From assembly GCA_002163085.1 (NCBI GenBank), contig MAAJ01000006.1, positions 1 to 64,000 of the forward strand: a stretch of 64,000 nucleotides of DNA. Direction: 5' to 3'. A model generated the notes under the pieces. That model saw nothing but the letters and a program-made list of their open reading frames with translations. It was not told the DNA's origin and did no database searches. The position numbers were made by a program, and so were the translations under genes. Origin of the DNA: Methylophaga sp. 42_25_T18. GTDB taxonomy: Bacteria > Pseudomonadota > Gammaproteobacteria > Nitrosococcales > Methylophagaceae. Below are positions 35,212 through 45,266 of the stretch, in pieces (the stretch's first letter is position 1; each line of letters starts with the position of its first letter).

Positions 35212-35245
35212 AAAAAAAATGCCGGGTAAAACCTTACCCGGCATT
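35212..35245 (-). terminator. Intrinsic terminator between htpG and hslO
   Basis: A perfect 12-bp stem (AATGCCGGGTAA / TTACCCGGCATT, loop AACC at 35230-35233) is followed on the minus strand by eight Ts (35212-35219). This is a textbook Rho-independent terminator for htpG. Its T-run ends only nine bases before the hslO ATG, overlapping the hslO leader. Confidence 0.88.
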
Positions 35246-35267
35246 CTACAACAATTAACGAGTTTAC

Positions 35268-37181
35268 TTATTTACTTAGCGTTAATAACAACTCATTTAA
35301 GCGTTTAACATAGCTTGCTGGATCTTCTAATTGACCACCTTCCGCTAGGGTTGCTTGATCAAACAAGATTGAAGACCAATCAGCAAAACGAGCATCGTCA
35401 GCTTCATCTTTCAAACGCACAACCATAGGATGATCTGGGTTCAATTCAAAGATAGGTTTAGTTCCACCCACTTCTTGACCCGCCGCTTTAAGCATACGTT
35501 CCAAGTTAGCACTCATATCAGTATCATCGACAACTAAACATGCTGGCGAATCTGTTAAACGATGCGTAATTCGTACATCTTTCACTTGGTCTCCCAAGTT
35601 TTCTTTGACACGATTCACTAAGTCTTCGAAGTTTTTATCTGTTTCTTCCTGAGCTTTTTTCTCTTCTTTATCATCAAGCTCACCAAGATCCAAATCACCT
35701 TTAGCGACTGATTGCAGTTGTTTGCCATCAAACTCAGTTAATGAGTTGGTTAACCACTCATCAACACGGTCAATTAGTAATAATACTTCGATGCCTTTCT
35801 TACGGAAAACTTCCAAGTGTGGGCTATTCTTAGCAGCGGCAAAGCTTTCTGCAGTGATATAGTAAATTTTGTCTTGTTTCTCTTTCATTCGACCAACGTA
35901 GTCTTCAAGAGAAACCGTTTGCTCTTCTTTGCCACTATCAGTAGAGGTAAAACGAATTAATTTCGCTAAAGCATCTTTATTCGCAAAGTCTTCACCTGGG
36001 CCTTCTTTGATGACTTGACCAAACTCTGTCCAGAATGTCGCATATTGTTCTGGCTCATTTTTCGCCATTTTCGCCAATACACTTAATACTTTTTTCACCG
36101 ATGCAGCACGGATGCTGTCAATAATTTTACTGCCTTGTAAAATTTCACGTGATACGTTCAACGGTAAGTCATTAGTATCAATAACACCACGAATGAATCG
36201 TAGGTAACGTGGCATCAATTGATCGGTATCTTCCATAATGAAAACACGTTTCACATACAGTTTAAGGCCGTGTGTGCGATCACGATCCCACAAATCAAAT
36301 GGTGCTTTTGATGGGATATAAAGCAAAGAGGTATATTCAGTTTTACCTTCTACTTTATTGTGGCTCCACGTTAATGGATCTTGGAAATCATGGGAGATTT
36401 GTTTGTAGAATTCTTTGTAGTTATCGTCACTGACTTCGCTCTTAGCCAATGTCCATAAAGCAGTCGCTTTGTTAACCGTTTCATCTTCTAATACTACTGA
36501 ATCATCAACCTTGCCATCTTCATTAGGCACAGGATCTTTTTGCATTACGATTGGTAGATTGATGTGATCTGAATATTTAGTAATACAGTTACGCAAACGC
36601 CAGCTATTCAAAAACTCATCTTGGTCTTCACGAAGGTGAAGAACAACTTCAGTACCACGTGTTGGTTTATCAATGGTTTCAATGGTGAAATCACCCTTGC
36701 CTTCTGATTGCCACTCAACACCATGTTCAGTCGTTAATCCTGCACGACGAGTTTTTAATGTGACTTTGTCAGCAACAATAAATGCAGAATAGAAACCCAC
36801 ACCAAACTGACCGATAAGCTGAGAATCTTTCGATTGATCGCCCGTCATATTATCAAAGAATTTTTTCGTGCCTGAGTTGGCAATAGTACCGATATTTTCA
36901 ATCACTTCTTGGCGGCTCATACCGATACCGTTATCAGTGATCGTGATTGTGCCGGCATCTTTATCATAGGCTACACGGATGTTTAATTCCGCATCACCTT
37001 CATAGAGGGCATCATCAGAAAGTGCTTCAAAACGCAGTTTGTCAGAGGCATCCGCAGCATTTGAAATCAATTCACGCATGAAGATTTCTTTATTGCTGTA
37101 AAGCGAGTGAATCATCAGATCCAATAATTGTGAAACTTCGGTCTGGAAACCTAATGTTTCCTTATGTGCATCAACACCCAT
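35268..37181 (-). CDS. htpG: Chaperone HtpG (Hsp90)
   Basis: A 637-residue dimeric ATP-dependent chaperone. The N-terminal GHKL ATPase has [20 protein letters not shown] and [11 protein letters not shown]. The middle-domain motif is [11 protein letters not shown], and the C-terminal domain ends in a helix without MEEVD, as in bacteria. The start ATG at 37179-37181 has GGAGG eight bases upstream; a start five codons earlier would bury that site. It ends at a strong terminator before hslO. I do not see a clear heat-shock promoter in the 97-base gap to the efflux gene. Confidence 0.95.
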   Translation of the reverse strand: MGVDAHKETLGFQTEVSQLLDLMIHSLYSNKEIFMRELISNAADASDKLRFEALSDDALYEGDAELNIRVAYDKDAGTITITDNGIGMSRQEVIENIGTIANSGTKKFFDNMTGDQSKDSQLIGQFGVGFYSAFIVADKVTLKTRRAGLTTEHGVEWQSEGKGDFTIETIDKPTRGTEVVLHLREDQDEFLNSWRLRNCITKYSDHINLPIVMQKDPVPNEDGKVDDSVVLEDETVNKATALWTLAKSEVSDDNYKEFYKQISHDFQDPLTWSHNKVEGKTEYTSLLYIPSKAPFDLWDRDRTHGLKLYVKRVFIMEDTDQLMPRYLRFIRGVIDTNDLPLNVSREILQGSKIIDSIRAASVKKVLSVLAKMAKNEPEQYATFWTEFGQVIKEGPGEDFANKDALAKLIRFTSTDSGKEEQTVSLEDYVGRMKEKQDKIYYITAESFAAAKNSPHLEVFRKKGIEVLLLIDRVDEWLTNSLTEFDGKQLQSVAKGDLDLGELDDKEEKKAQEETDKNFEDLVNRVKENLGDQVKDVRITHRLTDSPACLVVDDTDMSANLERMLKAAGQEVGGTKPIFELNPDHPMVVRLKDEADDARFADWSSILFDQATLAEGGQLEDPASYVKRLNELLLTLSK

Positions 37182-37278
37182 TAAAAATGCCTCCATCGGC
37201 TTTAATTATCTTAGAAGTATCAAATGGGGTCAGCCAATTAAGAGTTCAAGCCTTAATTCGATCTTTATATAAACAGAA

Positions 37279-40200
37279 TTACAAACTGGCCTCTTTTGCT
37301 TGTACTGAATATTTTTTCTGGCCTTCTAACTTACGTAATAACACATAAAATATTGGCGTAAAGAACAAGCCAAAAAAGGTCACACCCAACATACCGGAAA
37401 ATACGGTAACACCAATTATATTACGCATTTCAGCACCGGCTCCCGTAGATAACATCATTGGTACCACGCCCATAATAAAGGCGAAGGAGGTCATTAAAAT
37501 AGGTCTTAGTCGCATACGACTCGCCGTGATAGCTGCCTGATAGGTTTCCATACCTCTGATTTCAAGCTCACGAGCAAACTCAACAATCAAAATGGCATTT
37601 TTGCTGGCTAAGCCAGCTAATACAAACAAACTGATCTGAGTGAAGATATTATTATCACCACCGGTATACCAGATACCACAGACGGCCGCCAAGATTGATA
37701 ATGGCACAATTGAAATTACGACCAACGGTAAAATCAAACTTTCATATTGAGCGGCTAATACCAAGAAAACTAATAACAAACACAACGGGAAAATATAAAT
37801 CGCACTATTGCCGCTTAATACCTGTTGATAAGTTAACTCTGTCCATTCAAATGCCATACCGCTCGGCAACACGTTTTCCAAAATCTCAGTAATCGCCGCT
37901 TGCGCCTGACCACTGGAATATCCGGGTGCAGGGTTACCATTCAAGTCTGCGGATAAATAGCCATTGTAATGTGCCGAACTCTCAGGCCCATAGGTCTCTT
38001 TCATCTGGATGACACTACCCAACGGTACCATTTCATCTTGATTATTTCGTACTTTAAGGTTGTCTACATCTTCAGGTTCTGCTCGATACTGAGAATCAGC
38101 TTGAGCAATCACCTGATAGGTACGTCCGAATTGATTAAAGTCATTGATATATAAAGAACCAAGATAGATCTGCATCGTGTCGAAAATATCGGTGATATTT
38201 AAACCTAACTGCTTCGCTTTCGTTCGATCCAAATCTGCATATAACTGCGGTACATTAATCTTGTAGTTAGAATACACACTCGATAATTCTGGTGTTTGCC
38301 ACGCTTGTTGTTGAGCCGCCTGCACCACATTGGCCAGATTTTCATAGCCTAAATTACCTCGATCCTCAATTTGAAGCTTGAACCCACCCGTCGTACCCAA
38401 ACCATTAACTGGTGGTGGTGGGAAAATAGCCACAAAGGCTTCTTTGATACCTGCATATTTCATTTGCAAACGACCGGCAATGGCTGCTGCAGATAAGTCT
38501 TCTGTTTGACGTTTTTCAAATGGTTCTAGCGTGACAAATATAATGCCTGCACTGGCACTGTTAATAAAACCGTTCACAGATAAACCGGGGAACTGTACCG
38601 CACTTTCAACGCCAGGCTCATTCATCGCAATCGTGCCCATTTCTTTGATAACAGACTCGGTGCGGTCCAAAGTAGCACCGTCAGGCAACTGAGCAAAACT
38701 AATTAAATATTGTTTATCTTGGGCAGGAATAAAACCTTTCGGCAAAAGGTTAAACCCATATATCGTGCTGCCAATGAGGATCAGGTATACCGTAAATGCT
38801 AAGGCTTTATGCTCCAACAAACCCGATATAGAACCAGAATAACCTCTTGATGCTTTTCGAAACGTACGATTAAACAGTTTAAAGAACCAACCAAATAGAA
38901 AGTCTATTACTCGCGTTAAGCGATCTTTTGGCTCATCGTGGCCTTTCAATAATAAGGCTGCCAAGGCTGGGCTTAACGTGAGCGAGTTAATCGCTGAAAT
39001 AACGGTAGAGATGGCGATGGTTAATGCAAATTGTTGGTAAAACTGTCCCGTCAAACCACTGACAAAAGCAATAGGTACAAATACGGCCACTAACGTCAGT
39101 GAGATTGCGACAATCGGCCCACTGACTTCTCGCATGGCTTTATAGCTCGCGTCTAATGGCGATAAACCATCGGCAATGTTTCGCTCTACGTTTTCTACCA
39201 CCACGATGGCATCATCAACCACAATACCAATCGCTAAAACTAAACCGAATAAAGATAGAGTATTAATGGAGAAGCCAAAAAACCACATCACTGCAAACGT
39301 ACCAACAATAGAAACAGGCACTGCAAGCAAAGGAATAATCGATGCACGCCATGTTTGCAAAAACACAACAACAACAATGACTACCAACGCCAATGCTTCC
39401 AATAAAGTCAGGATCACCGCTTTAATTGAGTCCTTTACAAAAACAGTGGGGTCATAAACCACTCGGTAATCAATTCCTTGTGGGAATTGCTGCTTTAGAT
39501 CGGCCATGATCGCTCTGACGTCATTAGAGATAGCAATGGCATTGGCACCTGGTGCTTGGAAAATAGGCACTGCGACCGCAGGCAGATTATCTAACATCGA
39601 ATTCAAACTATGCTCAGCAGCAGATAATTCGATGCGTGCCACATCTTTAAGATAGGTGATCTCACCATTACTTCCTGCACGCAGGATAATTTGTTCAAAC
39701 TCTTCTGGAGACTGCAAACGACCTTTTGCATTAATTGGCAATTGAATAGTTACCGGGTTAGCCATGGGCGCACCACCAATCATACCTGCCGCCACTTGAA
39801 CATTCTGATCTCGAATCGCATTAACGACATCCATTGCAGACAACCCGCGTTCGGCAACTTTTTCAGGATTCAGCCAGATCCGCATCGCATAGTTACCTGA
39901 ACCAAATAACATCACATTGCCCACACCAGAGACTTTTGCTAACTCATCTTTTACATGCATCAGAGCATAGTTACGCAAATACAACTCATCGTAACTACTG
40001 TCTGGTGAGGTTAAATGCACCACCATCGTCAAATCAGGGGAGCTCTTAACCACCGTCACACCAATTTGGCGAGTGACATCTGGCAACCTTGGTAATGCTT
40101 GTGAAACACGGTTTTGAACGTGTTGTTGAGCGAGATCAACATCCGTACCTATTTTGAAGGTCACGGTTAACGTCATTCGGCCATCTGAAGCAGCCTGAGA

Positions 40201-40443
40201 TGACATATACAACATATTTTCAACACCGCTCAATTGCTCTTCTAGTGGTGTAGATATTGTTTCAGCTATCATTTTAGGATTTGCACCAGGATAAGATGCA
40301 TTGACCACAATGGATGGCGGAGCCACCTCAGGATATTCTGAAACCGGTAATTGAAACATCGCCAGTAAACCGGCAATAAATATTAGTAAAGACAATACGC
40401 CAGCAAATATCGGGCGATCTACAAAGAATTTAGATATATTCAT
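37279..40443 (-). CDS. RND multidrug efflux permease, HAE1 family (AcrB/MexF-like)
   Basis: A 1054-residue inner-membrane pump. The N-terminus (MNISKFFVDRPIFAGVLSLL) and the proton-relay Asp pair in GIVVDDAIVVVENVER (transmembrane helix 4) are diagnostic, with twelve membrane helices and two large periplasmic loops. Overall wording such as YPEVAPPSIVVNASYPGANP is closest to MexF/OqxB-type pumps. It exports drugs or other hydrophobic compounds with the adaptor gene upstream (78 bases away, same strand). No outer-membrane TolC/OprM gene follows. Likely repressed by the divergent TetR gene. Confidence 0.93.
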   Translation of the reverse strand: MNISKFFVDRPIFAGVLSLLIFIAGLLAMFQLPVSEYPEVAPPSIVVNASYPGANPKMIAETISTPLEEQLSGVENMLYMSSQAASDGRMTLTVTFKIGTDVDLAQQHVQNRVSQALPRLPDVTRQIGVTVVKSSPDLTMVVHLTSPDSSYDELYLRNYALMHVKDELAKVSGVGNVMLFGSGNYAMRIWLNPEKVAERGLSAMDVVNAIRDQNVQVAAGMIGGAPMANPVTIQLPINAKGRLQSPEEFEQIILRAGSNGEITYLKDVARIELSAAEHSLNSMLDNLPAVAVPIFQAPGANAIAISNDVRAIMADLKQQFPQGIDYRVVYDPTVFVKDSIKAVILTLLEALALVVIVVVVFLQTWRASIIPLLAVPVSIVGTFAVMWFFGFSINTLSLFGLVLAIGIVVDDAIVVVENVERNIADGLSPLDASYKAMREVSGPIVAISLTLVAVFVPIAFVSGLTGQFYQQFALTIAISTVISAINSLTLSPALAALLLKGHDEPKDRLTRVIDFLFGWFFKLFNRTFRKASRGYSGSISGLLEHKALAFTVYLILIGSTIYGFNLLPKGFIPAQDKQYLISFAQLPDGATLDRTESVIKEMGTIAMNEPGVESAVQFPGLSVNGFINSASAGIIFVTLEPFEKRQTEDLSAAAIAGRLQMKYAGIKEAFVAIFPPPPVNGLGTTGGFKLQIEDRGNLGYENLANVVQAAQQQAWQTPELSSVYSNYKINVPQLYADLDRTKAKQLGLNITDIFDTMQIYLGSLYINDFNQFGRTYQVIAQADSQYRAEPEDVDNLKVRNNQDEMVPLGSVIQMKETYGPESSAHYNGYLSADLNGNPAPGYSSGQAQAAITEILENVLPSGMAFEWTELTYQQVLSGNSAIYIFPLCLLLVFLVLAAQYESLILPLVVISIVPLSILAAVCGIWYTGGDNNIFTQISLFVLAGLASKNAILIVEFARELEIRGMETYQAAITASRMRLRPILMTSFAFIMGVVPMMLSTGAGAEMRNIIGVTVFSGMLGVTFFGLFFTPIFYVLLRKLEGQKKYSVQAKEASL

Positions 40444-40521
40444 ATTATTGTTTTATATAAAGAAGTTAATCCATTATTGATAGTCGATTCACTATCAACA
40501 CTCAGCCTGATATTTAGTGAG

Positions 40522-41706
40522 TTAGTTAACTAACTCAGCATCAACTGATTCCAGTTTGGCGGTGACAATCATATTCGGTCGAATATGAGACAAGCCATTG
40601 ATCACAACGTGCTCACCTTGTACTACGCCACTCAAAACAACACGATGTCTATCGTGTTGTTTACCTAAGGTGACTTCACGGTAAACAACCGTTTGTTTGT
40701 CATCAATTACATAAACAAACTTCTTATTTTGATTAGTGCCAATTGCACGCTGATCAATTAACAAAACGTCTGTTTCTGCTGCGGCTCCTAAACGAATATC
40801 AACATACATTCCTGATGTGAGCACACCATCGGTATTATCAAAAATTGCACGAGTACGAATGGTGCCACTTGAGCTATCCAATTGATTATCAAACGAATGA
40901 ACATGTCCTTGGTACACCACACTCTCATCCATAGCCAAGATCATTTCTACCGGCATCTCATCCACATCTAATGTACTTCGTAGTGAACGAATATATGTTT
41001 TCTCATCGACATCGAACTCAGCATAGAGTTGTTTATCTGCTATTAATGTCGCCAATACGGGCGCATTCATTTCAGACTCGATAACGTTACCTACCGTTAT
41101 CGCCGCATGGCTCATACGGCCATCAAACGGCGCTCGGATATAAGCATAGTTGAGCTTCAACCGTGCTTCTCGTAATGTACTATTTGCCTCTTCAATCGCA
41201 GCAATCGCAACGGCATATTCATTGTTAGCTGCATCGAAAATACTGTCTGATATCAGTTTTTTTTCAACCAGTTTTTTGGTGCGAGCTAATTCGTCTTTGG
41301 CCAATCTGCCATGGGATTTAGCTGAGGCCAACTGTGCTTCAACTCGTTTCACTTTTGCTTGGTGAGGGCGAGGATCGATTAAAAATAAGAGCTCATTCTT
41401 TTTAACTCGTTGACCATCGTCAAAATATACTTTTTGAATCTCACCGCCAATCAAAGGCTTGATTTCTGCCATATCAACAGGAACTAGCCTCCCAGAAAAA
41501 TGCGACCAGAAGCGGACTGTTTCAAGTTCTAATTTAGTAACATCAACCTCAGGGGTAGGTGGCGCCATCATTGCGGCAGCTTCTGGGACTGACTCGGCCG
41601 TATTTGCAACACCACTAAAATATTGCATGCTGCCAAAACCCAGCACTACCACGATGAGAATAATTTTAATGAAAGGTAGGTTTTTTTTTGAGGCTACTTC
41701 ACTCAT
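40522..41706 (-). CDS. RND efflux periplasmic adaptor (MFP, MexE/AcrA-like)
   Basis: A 394-residue adaptor with an uncleaved N-terminal membrane anchor (FIKIILIVVVLGFGSMQYF) and no lipobox. The lipoyl half-motifs (VKPLIGGEIQKVYFDDGQRV-type region and YIRAPFDGRMSHAAITVGN) flank an alpha-hairpin (VKRVEAQLASAKSHGRLAK), followed by beta-barrel and membrane-proximal domains. It bridges the RND permease to an outer-membrane channel encoded elsewhere. It is the first gene of the pump operon. The intergenic region to the TetR gene holds palindromic operator candidates. Confidence 0.92.
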   Translation of the reverse strand: MSEVASKKNLPFIKIILIVVVLGFGSMQYFSGVANTAESVPEAAAMMAPPTPEVDVTKLELETVRFWSHFSGRLVPVDMAEIKPLIGGEIQKVYFDDGQRVKKNELLFLIDPRPHQAKVKRVEAQLASAKSHGRLAKDELARTKKLVEKKLISDSIFDAANNEYAVAIAAIEEANSTLREARLKLNYAYIRAPFDGRMSHAAITVGNVIESEMNAPVLATLIADKQLYAEFDVDEKTYIRSLRSTLDVDEMPVEMILAMDESVVYQGHVHSFDNQLDSSSGTIRTRAIFDNTDGVLTSGMYVDIRLGAAAETDVLLIDQRAIGTNQNKKFVYVIDDKQTVVYREVTLGKQHDRHRVVLSGVVQGEHVVINGLSHIRPNMIVTAKLESVDAELVN

Positions 41707-41791
41707 CTATATACTCCAATATCTTTGCGGTCATTCACTAAACTAAATTTAAGTCCGTATTCAGCTATATCTATATATCCGGAGACAATAT

Positions 41792-41813
41792 ACATACCGA
41801 TCGGTTTGTATGT
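41792..41813. promoter_or_regulatory. Palindromic TetR-type operator
   Basis: ACATACCGATCGGTTTGTATGT is an imperfect dyad centred on CCGATCGG (first 20 bases ACATACCGATCGGTTTGTAT). It lies 86 bases upstream of the adaptor start, in the divergent region with the TetR gene, where autorepressor sites are expected. A related half-palindrome occurs at 41938. Confidence 0.7.
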
Positions 41814-41937
41814 CAACAAGTTACATCTATCTATTCGGTTTTATTTAAGATTTAAAAAATAATTCAAATTAACTCACCTAACTGTTTAAAAAGAATATTT
41901 ATCGACTTTAAGCATTGATACGGCCATTAACTTGCCG

Positions 41938-41955
41938 ACAAACCGAATGGTATTT
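41938..41955. promoter_or_regulatory. Second, weaker TetR-type operator
   Basis: ACAAACCGAATGGTATTT matches the reverse complement of the main operator (ACAAACCGATCGGTAT) at most positions. It sits 40 bases upstream of the TetR gene start, suited to autoregulation. Confidence 0.5.
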
Positions 41956-41994
41956 ATAATCTATTACATTATTAGTTATCACAGAAATTAAATA

Positions 41995-42633
41995 ATGGCA
42001 GAACTGGAAACACGCGAGCGCATACTAGAAACCGCTTTAGAGTTGATATGGCAAAGCAATTACAACTCTGTCGGCGTGAATGAAATCTGTAAACAAACGG
42101 GTGTCAGTAAAGGCGCTTTTTATCATCACTTCGAATCGAAGGCTAGTCTATTCTGCGAGGCAACGCGTTATTACTGGACGGCCATAAAACACGATCTTGA
42201 TGCCATCTTCTCTCCTTTAAACACCCCTATCCAACAGCTCGAAAATTTAATTGCTTTCTTACTTACAGCCAAACTTGGTGACAAAGATGCCGATGAAATC
42301 CATGGCTGCCCCTTTTTTACCGCTGGAGCTCAAATAGGTATTGATGAAAAAGAAGTACAAATAGCCCTTCGCGATATCTCTGAAAAAGCAATTCAGTATG
42401 ACTTCGCTCTAGTCAAAGCATTGCAAGCTGGCGATTATTTAGTCGACAAAGAAGACCCCGAACTATTAGCTAGATTAATTTATCAATTTATTCATGGTGT
42501 AATGAGTTTTTCTCAACTCTGTGGTGATACGGATTATTCACGTCAAGATATGCCTAGAGGCCTGTATCGTCTTATCGGATTGAAAAGAGAATTCTGGTTT
42601 GCCACTACACCAACTTGGAAAATTGGTGCATAA
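41995..42633 (+). CDS. TetR-family repressor of the RND pump
   Basis: A 212-residue protein with an N-terminal TetR helix-turn-helix (VNEICKQTGVSKGAFYHHF, then ESKASLF, about residues 24-50) and a ligand-binding C-terminal domain of the TetR_C type. It is divergent from the efflux operon with two operator-like dyads between them, so it probably represses both itself and the pump and releases DNA on binding a pump substrate. The ligand is unknown. Confidence 0.88.
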   Translation: MAELETRERILETALELIWQSNYNSVGVNEICKQTGVSKGAFYHHFESKASLFCEATRYYWTAIKHDLDAIFSPLNTPIQQLENLIAFLLTAKLGDKDADEIHGCPFFTAGAQIGIDEKEVQIALRDISEKAIQYDFALVKALQAGDYLVDKEDPELLARLIYQFIHGVMSFSQLCGDTDYSRQDMPRGLYRLIGLKREFWFATTPTWKIGA

Positions 42634-42752
42634 CACTTCCTTTCATTACCAACTCCCATTGTGTTTTCTAATGAAACTTAAATAAATGTTTAAGTTCACC
42701 TCATTGAGGTCGCTATCATTGTATAAACCATTATTTCTATGGGAGAGGCAAC

Positions 42753-43301
42753 ATGGAAATTCACAACTTCGGTCAGCAAGTACAAGAACTCGCAAAAGCT
42801 GACGACAAAAAAACCGATGGTCCGTTTGGCCAAACCGTATCAGACTTAGCTCATAATAAAAATCAGTTGAATGCCTCGATATTGCAAGCTAACGCCAATG
42901 TAAGTCTGAGCGCAGGCAATGAGTCGTTAGCGCTGCTATATAAAACGGCTATAGATGGCATTAATGATGCGCTAAAAGAAACGCTTGGTGACAATGCCAT
43001 CCAAGAAGCTTATGACTCTGGTTTAGATGTTAGCCCTGAAGCTACCGCAGAACGTATCGTTTCTCAAAGCACCGCATTTTTCGGCGCTTATCAAGAACAA
43101 AATCCAGAATTATCTTTGGAAGAAGCCTTAGTTAAATTTACTGAAGTAATCAGCGGCGGCATTGACCAAGGTTTTGCTGAAGCACGTGAAATATTAAATG
43201 GTTTGCAAGTGCTTGAAGGTAATATCGCTAGCAATATAGATAAGACGTATGACCTTGTTCAAAGTGGTTTAGCCGCGTTCGTTGAAAACCATATTAACTA
43301 A
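42753..43301 (+). CDS. DUF5610 protein
   Basis: A 182-residue, acidic, alanine-rich helical protein. The start IHNFGQQVQELAK and the middle (SLSAGNESLALLYKTAIDGIN, LDVSPEATAERIV, ISGGIDQGFAEAREIL) match the DUF5610 family, which has no known function. No signal peptide. GGGAGAGG lies upstream of the ATG. It stands alone between the TetR gene and a hydrolase gene. An 8-bp stem at 42675-42696 upstream might belong to its control region. Confidence 0.75.
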   Translation: MEIHNFGQQVQELAKADDKKTDGPFGQTVSDLAHNKNQLNASILQANANVSLSAGNESLALLYKTAIDGINDALKETLGDNAIQEAYDSGLDVSPEATAERIVSQSTAFFGAYQEQNPELSLEEALVKFTEVISGGIDQGFAEAREILNGLQVLEGNIASNIDKTYDLVQSGLAAFVENHIN

Positions 43302-43410
43302 CCGTTTACACCTTTTATTATCACCAAAGAACTATAAGAATTAAACACCCCGCTAATTGGGTTTGTCTGCTACATTAGACAAATCATCGTTCTTGAAGTG
43401 TTTGATTTTT

Positions 43411-44163
43411 ATGCCTGAAAATCGCTTACACATTCTGACTTACAATATCCATAAAGGTTTTAGCGCTGGCAACCGGCGTTTTATCTTACATCAGCTACGT
43501 GACGCCTTAATTCAATCCAATGCTGACATTTTATTTTTACAAGAAATGCAGGGGGAACACAGTGGCCATAAACAGCGCCAAAAAAATTGGCCTGACTGTT
43601 CTCAAATGGAATTCCTCGCTAAGGATGTCTGGTCACACGCAGCTTATGGCAAAAATGCAGTATACAAAGTAGGTCATCACGGCAATGCCATTCTCAGTAA
43701 ATTTGCGTTAACACACTGTGAAAACATTAATGTATCGCCAGTTTCATGGGCCAGTCGAAGTTTGTTGCATGGCGTGATCACGTTGCCAAACAGTGATAAA
43801 AACCTACATATAATTTGCATACACCTAGGTCTAACCGGTTATGAACGTAGACAACAATTTAAACAACTCTGTGATCGTATCGATGAACACATTTCTCCAG
43901 ATGATCCATTAATCGTTGCCGGTGATTTTAATGATTGGACCGGCCAAGCTGAAAAACGTCTCTACCGCCATCTCGAGCTAAAAGAAGCCTATCAAACATT
44001 GCATAACCGTTATGCACGAACATGGCCTGCTTGGTTACCAATGCTACAAATGGATCGTATTTATTATCGCGGCATCAAACCGTTATTTTGTGAACGGCCA
44101 TCACAACCCATCTGGAAACGTTTATCGGATCATTCACCGTTGTTAGCTACATTCAAAGTTTAA
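43411..44163 (+). CDS. Endonuclease/exonuclease/phosphatase-family hydrolase
   Basis: A 250-residue protein of the DNase-I-like fold. LTYNIHKGF, FLQEMQG (catalytic Glu), VAGDFNDW (Asp and Asn) and LSDHSPLLATF (terminal His) give the full metal-dependent phosphodiesterase set. The start was moved to the ATG at 43411; the frame's first 18 codons do not resemble the family. It is followed two bases later by a CDP-alcohol phosphatidyltransferase gene, so the pair is one operon and may act on phospholipid or inositol-type phosphates. Substrate unproven. Confidence 0.85.
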   Translation: MPENRLHILTYNIHKGFSAGNRRFILHQLRDALIQSNADILFLQEMQGEHSGHKQRQKNWPDCSQMEFLAKDVWSHAAYGKNAVYKVGHHGNAILSKFALTHCENINVSPVSWASRSLLHGVITLPNSDKNLHIICIHLGLTGYERRQQFKQLCDRIDEHISPDDPLIVAGDFNDWTGQAEKRLYRHLELKEAYQTLHNRYARTWPAWLPMLQMDRIYYRGIKPLFCERPSQPIWKRLSDHSPLLATFKV

Positions 44164-44165
44164 CG

Positions 44166-44738
44166 ATGGAATCTTCAGTTTTAAAACAGTTAAACACGTT
44201 ACCTAATTTATTAACCTGCTCGCGGTTTATACTTGCACCGATCTTGTTATGGTTGGCATGGCAGGGATATGAAACTGCATTTTTCATTGTATTGGCCATT
44301 ACATTTTTAACTGATGTGTTAGACGGTTTTACCGCCAGATTATTAAATCAAAGCTCTGAACTTGGAGCTCGTTTAGATACCTTAGCTGATCTAGTTGTTT
44401 ACACGATATTGGCGATTTCAGTCTGGTGGTTATGGCCAGATATCATTCAACGTGAAATAACTTATGTATTACTCGTTATCGGTAGTTATATCTCACCGAT
44501 CCTTATCGGCTTTATCAAATTCCATACTCTAACCAGCTACCATACTTGGCTAGTGAAATTAGCCGTGGTGTTATTAGGTCTCAGCTTCTTTATTTTATTT
44601 ATCTTTGATCTGGCTTGGCCATTTCATGTTGCCGCATTGGTTTGTGCGCTCGCCGCCATCGAAGAAATTGCCATCAGCTTTAGTTCTGATGAAATACAGT
44701 CAGATATCCCTTCGCTCTGGCATCTACTTCGCCACTAA
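44166..44738 (+). CDS. CDP-alcohol phosphatidyltransferase
   Basis: A 190-residue integral membrane enzyme with about five or six helices. The full catalytic signature DGx2ARx8Gx3Dx3D is present at about residues 55-80 (VLDGFTAR ... GARLDTLADL). It swaps an alcohol for CMP on CDP-diacylglycerol to make a phospholipid; the alcohol cannot be told from sequence. It follows the EEP hydrolase gene and overlaps the convergent thpR gene by 15 bases. Confidence 0.86.
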   Translation: MESSVLKQLNTLPNLLTCSRFILAPILLWLAWQGYETAFFIVLAITFLTDVLDGFTARLLNQSSELGARLDTLADLVVYTILAISVWWLWPDIIQREITYVLLVIGSYISPILIGFIKFHTLTSYHTWLVKLAVVLLGLSFFILFIFDLAWPFHVAALVCALAAIEEIAISFSSDEIQSDIPSLWHLLRH

Positions 44739-45245
44739 TGGCCAGGTATTGATCACTTGATAATCCACGCCTCGCCCTGTCGACACTGAGTGTACTAAGA
44801 CAAAGTTATCTGATTGCCACTGTATCGGAGGATCCACTTCTAGTTCAGGCTGTTTTTTGATGTTTCTAGCCAAGGTGATATGGGCAGTATATGGCCGATT
44901 TTCAATTTCAACATCTTGCGCCAAAACAATATTTTTCAATTGCTCAACCAAATTTAATAAGGCTGATGGCTGAAACGAACTAGTCAGACTTAATATGCCA
45001 CGTTTTTGCAGCCATAAGGTGAGTTGGTCAAACTGCATATCAATCACCGGTGCAAATACATCATCTACTGCCTTGATGATATTGTCTTCTTGCTCGCTTT
45101 CAATATTGCCAATGAAAACTAAGGTGACATGTAAGTTTTTTGATCGAACTTTTTTCAGTCTAGGATCTGTTAACGAATTATCAAACTGAATTATCTTTTG
45201 CCGTGTGGCATCGTCTGGCCATAAAGCAAAAAATAGACGTTTCAT
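44724..45245 (-). CDS. thpR: RNA 2',3'-cyclic phosphodiesterase (LigT/2H family)
   Basis: A 173-residue 2H phosphoesterase with both HxTx motifs: HVTLVFIG near residue 40 and HITLARN near 125. The N-terminus RLFFALWPDD is typical of ThpR. It hydrolyses 2',3'-cyclic phosphates at RNA ends and can join tRNA halves through 2'-5' linkage in vitro. It is convergent with, and overlaps, the phosphatidyltransferase gene; yaaA lies 21 bases upstream on the same strand. Confidence 0.88.
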   Translation of the reverse strand: MKRLFFALWPDDATRQKIIQFDNSLTDPRLKKVRSKNLHVTLVFIGNIESEQEDNIIKAVDDVFAPVIDMQFDQLTLWLQKRGILSLTSSFQPSALLNLVEQLKNIVLAQDVEIENRPYTAHITLARNIKKQPELEVDPPIQWQSDNFVLVHSVSTGRGVDYQVINTWPLVAK

Positions 45246-45266
45246 CCCCGAAATGTATCAATTAGG

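Noticed and set aside
37181..37196. Start of htpG five codons further upstream
   Set aside because: The downstream ATG has GGAGG at proper distance; the upstream one would place that site inside the gene.
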